A DNA stretch of 64,000 bases from Kalaharituber pfeilii (lineage: Eukaryota > Ascomycota > Pezizomycetes > Pezizales > Pezizaceae), in the NCBI GenBank assembly GCA_015179045.1, contig WHUZ01000037.1, forward strand, positions 372,001 through 436,000, given 5' to 3'. Position 1 is the first letter of the stretch; each line of letters begins with the position of its first letter. Made by a program: the position numbers and the translations under genes. Below the pieces are notes generated by a model, which was given only the letters and a program-made list of their open reading frames with translations, had not been told where the DNA came from and did not search any database. Below, piece after piece: positions 12,112-23,451 of this stretch.

Positions 12112-15100
12112 ATGGATCCCTTCACAATCGCTACTGGCATTGCGGGATTTGTACCATTAGCAATTGAAATTGGGAAGATCCTGAAAGAATACATCAGCCA
12201 ATTCAAGGAGGCCCCGAAAGATGCACAGACCATCCTGACAGAAATCACAGCTCTGCGTTATGTTCTCCAGCAACTTACCGTCTTTCTAAGAAAAGAGGAA
12301 ATCAATGGAATCAACTTTCATGAGACTTCAGCCCTATGCAGTGTCATTAATATCTGCGGAGACAAGATCAAGGATCTCCATGCGAAACTTACGAAGTTCC
12401 GCGCTGGTAATTTTAAAGACCGATTAAGATGGCCTTTTCACAGGTAAAAGTCCCCTCGCCATATCTTAAATGGTGGTATGCGGTATCCTAAAAAACCAAA
12501 AAAATAGACAAGAGTGTCTTGAGGTGGCCGAAACCTTACATCACTGCGCTCAAACCATCGAATTTTCTCTTACTATAACAAATTGGTAGTAACTGCACGG
12601 TTTCTTTTCTTCTTTTATAAAATCACATCAGTAGTGACGGATGGCGAAGCAGTGGTTTGCGAAATTTCCTTTTTCTCTCGCAAAGCGCCTTAGCATGTGC
12701 AGTGCATGATACTGACTATTGTCTAGTGAACTGCTCTCGAAAACCTCCAAAGATGTGATGAACGCCTTAGCCGACCAAATGAATAATATTGGCTCTGTGA
12801 ACAAATTACTCAACTTTATTCAAACCGATATGGCGGAAATGAGGGCGACATTACAGGCCCTTCCGGAATTTGTGTCCGAAGTTGATAAAGTAGCCACACA
12901 TGTGAAGGAAATCAGGAGCAATACCCAGAGCCTTAAGGATGGTATTTATACCATAGCTTTCTCCTTTCACTTCCACTACGTATACATGCCTGCTGACGCC
13001 CCAACTTCTCGCTAGCCGAGTATACCCAGAAGCTACTTGCTTGGCTCTCACCACTTGAGCCGCAGAAGCGGCACCAGGCTGTGAAGGCTCAACGGGTTGA
13101 AAATACTGGAATCTGGATACTGCTTAATCAGCAGTTTCAGTCATGGCTGAAGGGTGATTTGCAAATGCATAGTGGAGGTGCGAGTGAACAGGTTTTGGCT
13201 TGCTATGGGGAGCCAGGTGTTGGGAAGACATTCATCGCGTAGGTTTCTAATGTCATGATAGTATTTCAGATTATTCCGGCTTACAATTCGTATCCACAGT
13301 TCCACCGTTATTGACTATGTCTCTACTCAGTTAAATATTCCGATTGCATATATATATATCGATTATCGAGACCAAAAGGAACAAAGTTTGATACACATTA
13401 TTGGTTCTTTCAACAAGCAGTTGGTTTGGCAATGTCTATCTAGCGGAAATAAACTGCCTGCCTTCATTTACCAGTCTTTTCACTCTGTTCAAAAGTCAGG
13501 GGAAAGCCTGGACCTTGGAAAGGGAATGGACATTTTGAAGCAACTCCTTCAAAATAATACATGCGCATTCATTTTAATCGATGCACTCGATGAACTTCAC
13601 GATGAGATCAGGACGGATTTTCTTCACAAGGTTTATGATATTCTGCAATTCGATGCTTCCAGATCTACAAGCCAACCCAAAAATGGTTCGGCTCGTGTAT
13701 TTTTCACAGCACGACCACATGTTCGAGACCAGGTTTCTCGTCATCTCAGTCACTCCGGAGTGCGAACCTTAACAATGCAAGCACAGGAGGATGACATCAA
13801 CAAATATCTTGCATATCACATTGATAGGGATGATAAAGGGGCAATGAATGAAGCACTTAAGCGAGAAATTTTGGAGATACTACCGCAAAAAGCTGCCGGA
13901 ATGTATGTATGCACCATTGATCAACTGTATATAGATGTGGCCTACATATGTATAATAAGACTAACTTGAGCGTCTAGGTTCTTGGTAGCGACCCTACATA
14001 TCGGCATGGTTCTGAACGAACTGACAGTAACTACAAGACGATTTGCCCTTCAGAAGTTGCCTGACGGTCTTAATGCAGCTTATGATGGAACTATAGCTAG
14101 GATGCGGGAATTGAAACGTGGATACGAACTCGGAATGAAAGCACTCATGTGGATATACCTTGCTGAGCGACCATTGACTGTCACAGAACTTCAACACGCA
14201 TTGTCAATCCATGACGAGGCTGAGAATCTGGACCTGGATCCTGACAGTTTTCCATCAGAAAGCATAATACTCCAGTGTTGCTGTGGATTAGTGACAGTGG
14301 ATACTGGGACTTCAACCATCCGCTTAGTGCATTATACACTTCAAGAGTATTTCAGTTTATACTATGAGAAGTACTTTCCGACCGGTCATAATTCAATAGC
14401 AAGGACATGTCTAGTCTATCTGAGCTTCCTACCCCTAAAAAGCAATAACTCGGAGAATGCACTGCCAAATCTCAGGACGAAATACGCATTGCTTCAATAT
14501 GCAGCCCGTGAATGGGGCCACCATGCAAGGAAACAGTGTCATCAAGCTACATATGCACTCGGTATTGCTCTACTTCAGCATGGGCGTCCCCAGGCACTCG
14601 AGATACTCGATTGTAGTATCCATTCTGGATGGTGGGGATCTGAGCCTTGCAAACTCCTTAGCCTGCATGCAGTCGCTCAGTTCGGCGTTGAGAAAATTTT
14701 TCGAACATTACTGCAAGGTTCAGATCCGAATATGCAGTCCAGCTGCGGCTATACTGCATTGACGTATGCTGTTCAGGGAGGCCATGAGGGTATCGTCCGC
14801 CTGCTGCTCGATGTAGGTGCGGATCCCAATATACACTATACTGACGACGGCCGAACAGCACTGGGTTATGCGGCTGAGAGTGGTCGTGAGGCTGTAGTTG
14901 GCATGCTGCTCGAGCAAGGTGCGGATGTCAATCAACAGAATAACCGCGGCCAGACAGCACTCTACTTGGCAACTCGAAATGGTCATGATGCTGTAGTCAA
15001 TTTACTGCTCAAGGCAGGCGCGGATCCCTACGCACATAATAACTACGACGACCGCACATTACTGGGTTATGCAGCTGAGAGTGGCCATGAAGCTGTAGTC

Positions 15101-17707
15101 CGTTTATTGCTCCAACAAGGTGCAGATGCGAATATCCAGAGTGTTAAATGGTACGAGGGGCGAACAGCACTCAGTTATGCGGCTATGAGCGGTCATGAAG
15201 CTGTAGTCCGCTTATTACTCGAGGAAGGAGCAGAAATCAATGCCACGAGTGTTGATGATGGTCGAACAGCACTTGGTTATGCAGCTGAAAGTGGCCATGA
15301 GGCCGTTGTTCGCATATTGCTTGCGCGAGGTGCGGATGCCAATGTACGGAACGACCAGGGCCATACGGCACTCTACTGGGCAGCTCGAAAAGGCCATAAG
15401 GCTGTAGTCCGCTTGTTACTCGAGGGAGGTGCGGACCCCAATGCACAAAACATATACAATGGCAGAACAGTACTGAGTTACGCAGCTGTGAGTGGCCATG
15501 AAGATATAGTCCACATATTGCTCGAGCGAAGCGCAGATCCGAACGCCAAAAATGTAGAGGATGGCCGCACAGCACTCTGTTACGCGGCTGAAAGATGCCA
15601 TGAAGCTGTAGTCCGCTTGCTTCTCGAAGGAGGTGCGGATCCCAACATACAAGACAAAAGCGGACGTACAGCACTCCACTGGGCACATAAAAAGCTTGGG
15701 AATGAGTCACTTATCCGTTTGCTGCTGGAACAAGGCACGAATGTCAATGCACGAAATGAGAACGGACTTACGGCACTGCACACGGCGACTCAGAATAACA
15801 GTGAAGCCATAGTCCGCTTGCTAGTAAAGCAAGGCGCGAATGTCAACGCAAGGGATGACAACGGCCTTACCGCACTCCACTGGGCAGCGCAAAATAACAG
15901 TGAGGCTATAGTCCGCTTGCTACTGCAGCAAGGCGCGAATGTCAACGCAAGGGATGACAACGGCCTTACCGTACTCCACTGGGCAGCGCAAAATAACAGT
16001 GAGGCTATAGTCCGCTTGCTACTGGAGCAGGGCGTGGATTCCGACGTATTGGATGAGAGCGGCTGTACAGCACTCCACTTTGCAACTCAGAATAATAATG
16101 AGACTACAGTCTGCTTGCTGCTCAAGCACGAGGCGGACCCCAACATACAGGATAATAGTGGCCGCACAGCACTCCACTTCGCAACTCAGAATGATAATGA
16201 GGCCATAGTCCGCTTGCTTCTCGAGGGAGGTGCGAATCCCAGCATCCAGGATCTTGAGGGAAAGACGGCACTATACAGGGCAGCTGAAAGTGGCAATGAG
16301 GCTGTAGTCCGCTTGCTTCTCGAGGGGGGTGCAAATCCCAGCATCCAGGATTTCGAGGGAAAGACGGCGCTGTACGAGGCAGTTGAATATGATCATAATG
16401 CTGTAGTTGACTTGCTGCTCGGGTGGCGTAGGGATCCAAAAGTAGAGGACAAAAACGGTCGTACAGAGCTTCACGAGGCAGTTGAAAAAGGCCATAGGGC
16501 TGTAGTTTGCTTGCTACTCCAGCAGGGGGTGGATCCCGATATACAGGATTCCGAAGGAAAATCAGCACTCCACATTGCGGCTAAAAATACCAAATATGAT
16601 GGCCTGCGGCAACGCGACCTCCTCTTGCTTCTCAAGGCAGGTGCGAATCCCAACATGCAGGATTCCGCAGGAAAGACAGCACTCCATTGGGCAGTGCAAA
16701 ATTGCAATAACAATGCAGCTTGCTTGCTTCTTAACCAACATGCGGACCCCAACATAGTAGATTCTAAAGGAAAGACGGCACTCCACTGGGTAGTGCAAAA
16801 TGGCCATAAGGATATAGCTTGCTTGTTGCTAGACGGGGGTGCAGATCCCAACATACAGGATTCCGAAGGAAACACAGTACTACATTGGGCAGTGCAGAAT
16901 AGCTATAAGGATTCAATTTGCTTGCTTCTTGATCGAGGTGCAAATCTCAACATAGAGAATTCTGACGGAAAGGCAGCACTCCACTGGGCCGTGCAAAATG
17001 ACTATAAGGATGTAGCTTGCTTGCTTCTTGACCGGGGTGCAGATCTCAAGATAGAGAATTCTGAAAAAAAGAAATTACTCCTCTGGGCAGTGCAAAACAA
17101 CTATAAGAATATAGCTTGCTTGCTTCTTGACCGAGGTACAGATCCCAACATACAGGATTCTGAAGGAAAGACAGCACTCCATTGGGCAGTGCAAAGGCGT
17201 TATGATATGGCTTGCTTGCTTCTTGACCGACGTGCAGATCCCAACATACAGGATTCCGAAGGAAAGACAGCACTCCATTGGGCAGTGCAAAGGCGTGATG
17301 AGGATATGGCTTGCTTGCTTCTTGACCGACGTGCAGATCCCAACATACAGGATTCCGAAGGAAAGACAGCACTCCATTGGGCAGTGCAAAGGCGTTATGA
17401 GGATATGGCTTGCTTGCTTCTTGACCGACGTGCAGATCCCAACATACAGGATTCCGAAGGAAAGACAGCACTGCACAAGGCAGTTGATAATAGCAACGTG
17501 GCGGTAGTGTACCAGCTGCTCAAGCATTCAAAGATTAATATCAACTTGCTGGATCACGCTGGCAAAACGGCGTATTCAGTGGCAGTTGAGCGACGGTACG
17601 AAGCCATAGTTCGCTTGCTACATTCCAGAGGGGATAGACCAAGTTCTCTGTCATCCCCGTGTTCCCTTGGTCAAAAGCGGAAGCGGAAATCTCGCCATAG
17701 CCCATAG
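12112..17707 (+). CDS. NACHT-ankyrin STAND receptor with Helo-like N-terminus
   Basis: Six exons keep one frame: 12112-12443, 12508-12585, 12727-12941, 13016-13238, 13300-13902 and 13978-17707 (about 1,726 residues). The small second exon is inferred because its phases fit and it restores the family motif FSLTITNCELLSKTS. The N-terminus (MDPFTIATGIAGFVPLAIEI) is of the Helo-like type seen in fungal NLR proteins. The NTPase core has Walker A GEPGVGKT (about residue 272), Walker B FILIDALDEL (about 372) and a downstream ARP segment. From about residue 730 to the end there are roughly 29-30 ankyrin repeats, several nearly identical in DNA. Such proteins are thought to act in non-self recognition and programmed cell death; the ligand is unknown. 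The final residues and stop codon are supplied by a retrotransposon tail. Confidence 0.85.
17130..17480 (+). repeat. Near-identical 99-bp ankyrin units
   Basis: Three to four consecutive ankyrin units (core DSEGKTALHWAVQRR, then DMACLLLDRRADPNIQ) are almost identical in DNA. One copy lacks a single codon (RRYDMAC versus RRYEDMAC). A second near-identical pair lies at about 15,830-16,030. Such high internal identity within otherwise diverged ankyrin repeats implies recent duplication or gene conversion. Confidence 0.85.
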
Positions 17708-17751
17708 AGCGGCATGCGAGGACTGATATTTAATGGAAAAAAAAAAAAAAA
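17691..17751 (+). mobile_element. Tail-only LINE micro-insertion at the end of the ankyrin gene
   Basis: The insert begins CTCGCCATAGCCCATAG, continues to GGCATGCGAGGACTGATATT and ends in a poly(A) run. It matches the 3' terminus of the LINE at 18,704-21,111. Flanks are AAGCGGAAAT (left) and AAGTGGAAAT (right), a 10-bp target duplication with one mismatch. The TAG at 17,705-17,707 used as stop by the ankyrin gene lies inside the insert. Confidence 0.85.
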
Positions 17752-17899
17752 AAGTGGAAATGGAACGAAATTGAAGACTGAGTATATCTTAATGTATGTT
17801 TGTTCCTTTCTGTTCGGTATATGTATTCCTTCATATTATTGCTGAATCGCCGAGATCCGACGCTTCTGCACAGCAGGATGTAGCTAAAAGCTTTGCTTT

Positions 17900-18703
17900 G
17901 TTCCATGAGAAGATGGATTTGGGTGCACAGCACATTTGCAGATGCATATGCATATGGTGCAGGCTGGGAAGGGAGACGGAGGGGCGTATTATTCGGCGGT
18001 GAGCGGAAGGGTGAGCTATTTGAAGAGCCTGAGGGTTTTGAGGGAGGAGGTACAAGGGAAGATGAAGAGGGGGCTGGGGATGTTTGTGTTTTTCTTGCGG
18101 TTTCTATTTCTTTTTTTTTTTTTTTTTTTTTTTAGAGTTACGTTTTGTAGCTTTATAGGCGGTGTATGCTTTTGAGTATTCTTAATACGAGGTATGATTT
18201 TCAAGATTAACACATAAACATTACTTATTTTCCTTCTTCCCCCTTCACAATTACCCAATTGCAATGTTGGTTTTGTGTGAGTTTGTGTTGGATTTTTGGA
18301 TTTTTGGATTTTGTTTTATCATTTTGGAATTTTCCTAGTGTTTTCTTTTGGTTTGGCGGCAGGGGTTTTCTTTTTGGGTCTCAATGTCTGGCTATTTGGG
18401 GTGATGTAGATTACTCAAGTTATTTAGTAAGGGTAAATTTATATAGGACTAACGTGGTGTCGATATGGTGTATATGTTGTGTTTTTTGGTTTTGTTGATT
18501 TTGTTAGTTTTTCTTTTCTTGTGATCTCATTTAGTTGTTTATTTATTCTGTTCGTTCATTCTTTTCAAGGAATGGGGAGCCTGGCTCTGACGTTTTTGCA
18601 TATTTTGTGTGGTTTTTGTCTGTCTTATACGCTTGCGTCCTTCTGCATGTTTATGTCTTTATGTGCGTTTGCGGTATATTTCTTCGCATACTTACTTTTA
18701 TGG
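17900..18703 (+). pseudogene. Diverged copy of the 3' end and 3' flank of the 5,372-9,625 gene
   Basis: Nucleotides 17,935-18,080 match about 9,435-9,590: ATGCATATGCATATGG, then GAGGGGTGTACTATTCG-like, AGCGGGAGGGTGAGSTATTTGAAGAG-like and GAGGGAGGAGGT blocks in order. The translated copy reads MQMHMHM..GEGDGG(V/A)YYS..SGRV(R/S)YLKSL. Weaker similarity continues through the 3' flank (GTCGATATGGTG, CATAAACAT, the GCATTTTGTG/ATGTGCG region). The copy has its own deletions and no upstream coding sequence. It is cut at 18,703 by a LINE insertion. Confidence 0.75.
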
Positions 18704-20955
18704 TATCCCCGTGGGACATCTTCAAAATAGCCAGGGAACCCTTCAAGAACCGGGAACTCATGGGGATGGAGGGATCAGACCAACAAATAACCCAGAAACT
18801 ACTCGCGCACCACTTCGCGGGAGGGGTCAGGAGAGACAACATCAACCCCCGGAAGCCCAAGGGATGGACGGTAGAGCGGGAAGAAGCCAGGACCGAAATA
18901 GATAAAGCACTGCTTAAGACGAAGTCAAGATCGGCACCAGGACCCGACGGCATACAGTATGGCGTACTGAAAATGATAAGGAAAACGAAAGTATAGGAGA
19001 TGCTGAGGGAAGGGGTGGTCGACTATATAAATGGGGACTACGACTTCGCAAAGGGGTTCGATGTAACTATGATACTAAAGAAAAATAGACCTCGAAACGA
19101 ACTAGGCAGCTGGCGACCAATCACGTTACTGAACACGGCTGCCAATTAGGACAAAAGGTAATCGCCAACAAGATACAGAGAATGGACAGCCTGTTCGGCG
19201 AAAACCAACTAGGGAGCAGACCACATAGGGGATGCGAAGACCTGCAGAGACAAGTACTGAAGGAGGTAGACAGACGACTGGGAGAAGGACACTGGACCGC
19301 GCTGGTCGGGGACGACATCAAAGCCGCGTTCAACCACGTCCGGAGCGAGGAAGTGGTCAAAACCATCGAAGAAGTGAACCCGAACATAGCGGCATTCGTC
19401 CAAGGATTCACGACACCCACAGAATTCACGATATCCTAGGACGGGAAAGAGAGAGGCAGAGGAAGAATGACGGACGGGGTACCACAAGGATCACCACTAT
19501 CTCCGGTCATTTTTCTAGTTGGGGTAGCCCCCCTGACGAGGAAAACCGAAAAACGACAATTCACACGCACCTACGTGGACGACTTTCACAGCGTGATATC
19601 GAGTCCGTCGATGCGGGAGTTGAAGAGGGCAATAGCAAAACACAGAAGTGAACTCACCTCGGACGCCAGAGAGGCAGGCTTCGAGATCGACCCCCAAAAG
19701 CCAGAGACACTGATAGTCGGAGTGAAAGGGAAAAGTTATCGACTGGTGGGGCTGACGGTGGACTGGGAGCTTAAATACAACGAACACTTCGACAAAAGGC
19801 TGAGACTGGGGAAAGCGGCCTGGAACGTAGCTGCTAGGCTCACCAGAATACCCCCGAGCAAAAGAAGACAACTGTACACCAGCGTAGCCAGGAACATAGC
19901 CACGTATGGGAGCTGGGCATGGAAGAAATACGCGAAGGGTGCACCCGCGGAATCGAAATTACGGTCCCTAGAAAAATGGCAATACACGGTCGCCAGAGAC
20001 ATCTCCGGAGCCCCCTGGGGCACTAGAAGACAGATAGTTGAAGGGATAATCAATTTGGAATCGGTGCACACGTTCGTCGGGGGAGAAGGGGAAAGAGTGG
20101 AGGCACGCGCACTGAGATTCCCCGGGGAGAAAACACACGAAGATAAGGATACCCGGTATCTAAGAGGGGACCTACGACACAACGAACCCTTGCCGATCTA
20201 CATTCATCCTACACATCCAAGCGAACCTAGACAGGGAAGAATGGGAGAGAATCCTGGAAAAGGAGATCGACGAAGGATGGCAGGGAGTGTACACGGACGG
20301 AAGTAGGATCGAAGAAAGCACGGGAGCAGGAATATACCATCAGACGGGATCCACATCAATCTTCCTGGGTCGAAGGAGCACGGTGAACGACGGCGAGCTG
20401 ATAGCAATAAGCGAAGCATTGGAACAACAAGGCGAGCTGCTGATTGTCACCGACTCACAAACGGCAATAGCAAGACTTCGGAGAATAGGAAGAGGGGAAC
20501 CCACGGTAGACGGTGCGTCCACATTGGTTAGGAAGAGTTGGGAGAACCGAGTAGCGAGAGGGGACCTAGACCTGGCAGTGATATGGGTTAAAAGCCACAA
20601 GGGGGTGAAAGGGAACACGGAGGCAGACTGGGCGGCCAAAATCGGCACAGCGCTACAATACGAAGACGAGACCGTAACAGAAGCAGGATTAAGACAAGAC
20701 TATAAGGCACTGCGAGCCACGGAGAGAAACCAGGCAGGCTTAAATTACCGGCCCTTGCAAATCGCCGACCGGAGGAAGTATCTCTCGACGCTGGCGGGGA
20801 TCCTGGGAAACAAAGGACTGAAAGAATGGAGATACCACATAGGGAAGGCCGAATCACCGGAATGCCGATGGTGCGGGGGGGCCCCGGAAAACTGGGAACA
20901 TGTACGGAAAGACTGCAAGGCGTGGGCTAGGAAATGCGGGGGGGCGGAAGTATAA
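18704..20955 (+). pseudogene. LINE ORF2 remnant: reverse transcriptase, RNase H, Cys-His knuckle
   Basis: In order: the RT fingers (KSRSAPGPDGIQYG, ELGSWRPITLLNTA), DDIKAAFNHV, GVPQGSPLSPV, the catalytic YVDDF (near 19,572), RNase H starting at YTDGS (20,289) with a later DSQTA, and a C-terminal CRWCGG..HVRKDC knuckle. It is broken by TAG at 18,994-18,996 and 19,437-19,439, a one-base frameshift near 19,145 and another frame change near 20,200-20,280. The second TAG sits where the sister LINE in this window has Trp (EWDGQVRG versus S*DGKERG). It cannot encode an active enzyme as read. Confidence 0.9.
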
Positions 20956-21111
20956 GACAGATTGATAAGGGAGTAAACATACGGGAGATCTTGGAATGGG
21001 CACGGGGAGAATAGATGAGAGTGACGCATATATTTCACTTATTTTATGTATTTAAATATCGCCATAGCCCATAGGGCGGCATGCGATTAATGAAAGAAAA
21101 AAAAAAAAAAA
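18704..21111 (+). mobile_element. 5'-truncated Tad-like LINE (non-LTR retrotransposon), family 1
   Basis: The insertion is bounded by a perfect 12-bp duplication TTACTTTTATGG (18,692-18,703 and 21,112-21,123). It carries a reverse transcriptase and RNase H reading frame, then the hairpin tail CGCCATAGCCCATAGGGC..GCATGCGA and poly(A). The 5' part (ORF1 and endonuclease) is missing, as is usual for target-primed reverse transcription that stopped early. It interrupts the duplicated gene tail. Confidence 0.9.
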
Positions 21112-21123
21112 TTACTTTTATGG

Positions 21124-22005
21124 TTACTTACCCTGATTTCATGATTAATATCATGTTACATACCTTGACCAGTATGTATGTATTCTCGGAGTCTGAATCT
21201 GAATCTGGGCGCGGTCGCACTTTACTTAAATGTTCCGAAAATGTCACCCTAGACTTTAATACCAGTAATGTAAATCCATCCGTGAGTCTCCTGACCTGAA
21301 AATAAATATTTTATCAATGCAAATGCATAGTGTCCAGAAGAAATACACCTACAATGTTCTTGATGTCTGTCATCAAACTAATATGCATTTAGCAGTACCT
21401 GAGGAATAAGATTTTACAGTTACCCTCCTCACCAGACGAGCCCTTCATCTCATTCCATGATGTCTGAAGGTGCTTTTTGATGCAACTCTACCTTTATGCT
21501 TTTAATGTAATCAATACCATATCAGTTAATATGCTTCTAATGCACCTGCGTCCTTGCCAGCTGCGAGTTCAATAATTTTTCTTCTGTGGTTATTCTATTC
21601 TTCAAAAATTATGTAAGTGGCTGTCGGAGGGGCTGTTGAAGGAGTGATAGGATAGGTGGAGGCGGGAGGGGCGGAGTTGAGAGAGGCAGTCGAAGCGACA
21701 GCAACGATGCGAGATCTAGAGGTAGTGTGGAAGACGACAGCGAGCCGAAGGATGTAGCTTGATGCAGTGGTTTGGCTGTACAATAGGGGACGGGCATAGG
21801 TTTGAGGGCCCTAGTTCGATTCCGGGTTTTGGAGGACTACTATCATACTTCTCAAAATTTACTATCTAAATTCTAGCTTTTCCACAGCAGAAAGTACATT
21901 GCATCATCATTAATGTTGATATTTGGCTGAAATCAAAGTGTGTTGAATTATCCGAAGTTGAGAAGTAAAAGTCAAGTTTGAATGAGATCTGGAGCCCGCC
22001 TTCAT
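21124..22005. other. AT-rich intergenic DNA with a tRNA-like B box
   Basis: No coding sequence is visible. Around 21,813-21,823 the string AGTTCGATTCC is a near-perfect RNA polymerase III B box, with an A-box-like GTAGCTTGATGCAGTGG about 60 bases upstream. The acceptor stem does not pair, so it is not a tRNA gene; it may be a tRNA-derived SINE relic. The rest is AT-rich without features. Confidence 0.3.
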
Positions 22006-22702
22006 TTGCGGTATTCAGATTAGAAAAATCCGGCTGCATTTCTGGATTCCAAAATTTTATCAACTCTGGGAACTCTGGCCCTCTCATACACAATTTTATC
22101 TGGCTTTTCATGTTGCAAACTGGTTAATCTGGATTATTTTCATGTTTTTTCATGAAATAAATCTGGTCAGATTTTTGCGACAACTGCATACAGCATTGCA
22201 TATACGATGCTACCACTATTGAAGTTGTCTAGAGTGTCGTAATCTTGATAGTTTCTCTATGTGCTCAAACATTACTTAAATGTTAAGCAAAGTAACAATA
22301 GTAGTATTCAGATTAAATTGTCTCCATACAAAATGAAATGCAGTGGACAACCCAGTGTATCTGGGCTGAGATCTGACTACCTTCTCATGAAATTTGGACT
22401 GATTTCGAAAACGGAAACTGATTTTGACTCTGAAAATCCACCCAGATTTGTGCACTCTGTCCTGAATACTGCATTGGGGCCACATTGTAAGCCCGCAATA
22501 TGCATCTATATACAACACCACACGCAGTTGTCCCAAAAATCTAACAAGATTTATTTCACAACAAAATAATCTGGTTTAACCAGTTTGCAACATGAGAAAG
22601 CCAGATAAAGTTTTGTATAGAGATGGCCAGATTTCCTGAACTTGATAAAATTCTGAAATCTAGAAATTCTGGCCAGTTTTTCTAATCTGAATTCCGCAAA
22701 TA
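22006..22702. repeat. Foldback element with arms of about 180 bp
   Basis: Two inverted arms, about 22,006-22,190 and 22,522-22,702, match after reverse complement. Shared landmarks are AACCAGTTTGCAACATGA, AGCCAGATAAA, TTGATAAAATT, TTTTTCTAATCTGAAT and CCGCAAAT, plus TGCAGTTGTC and AAAAATCT near the loop. The spacer is about 330 bp. No transposase or sharp ends are visible; it could be an old MITE or a local inverted duplication. Confidence 0.65.
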
Positions 22703-23451
22703 TAGGGTATCGGATTTTTTGCTCCAGAATCACAGAAAAAAGAATAAGGATCGGTGGAATGGAATAAGACATCAAGGGTAGGCTGCTAGAATTCGTTTAG
22801 AAAGAACCAAGTTAAATTCAATTCACGTATCATAAAGGTTGCATGGATCCAGTTTTGGTAATGCTTCTCGAACCCGATTATGTGGTTAAATTAGGGTTAT
22901 CTCACACCCTCCTGAGGATCCCAAGTGAGGCTAATGCAAGCTTGGTATAACAATAATTCTCAACTGAGTACGGGCATATAGTTCATGATTTATCAGAATG
23001 ATATGGAACAACAAAAATCTTCAATGGCTTCTTTCACGCTTGCCAACGATTTGTGATTCCGATAACCTGGTAGGTCTTCTCTCCCCCTCTCTCTCGCTCT
23101 TTCCCCCCCTCCCCCCCTCCCCCCTTTCCCTCCTTTTTTTTTTTTTCCCCCCTCCTCTTTGCCTCTTACTGATCCCTTGGGCGGGCCTATCAGAAGTTTA
23201 TATCATGAAAAGGAACAAAAAACGGAGTTAAATAGAAATGGATAAAGAGTGCGGAGAAATCAGAGACGAGGAAAGGCTTCAACGGGAATTAATTGAATAC
23301 AATAGGATGGCTTCCTCATTTACGAGACAAGCTTCTGTTTTGCTCTCTCCTTCCCTGACCACTGGCTCTTACTGGCGACATCCGATGGAAACAAAACCTT
23401 AGCCTAGTTCTTATATAAGAAAGGGGATTAAAAAGAACTTACCAGAGTTGG
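22703..23451. other. Intergenic, CT-rich tract
   Basis: A pyrimidine tract runs from about 23,080 to 23,160 (CTCTCTC, then C and T runs). Nothing else is recognisable. The right end lies downstream of the oxidoreductase stop codon and would contain its 3' flank. Confidence 0.4.

Noticed and set aside
17100..17480. CRISPR-like direct repeats
   Set aside because: These are back-to-back coding ankyrin units without spacers, in a eukaryotic gene.
15215..17527. Minus-strand open frames in the ankyrin array
   Set aside because: Regular repeats keep an antisense frame open; their periodicity is that of the ankyrin units.
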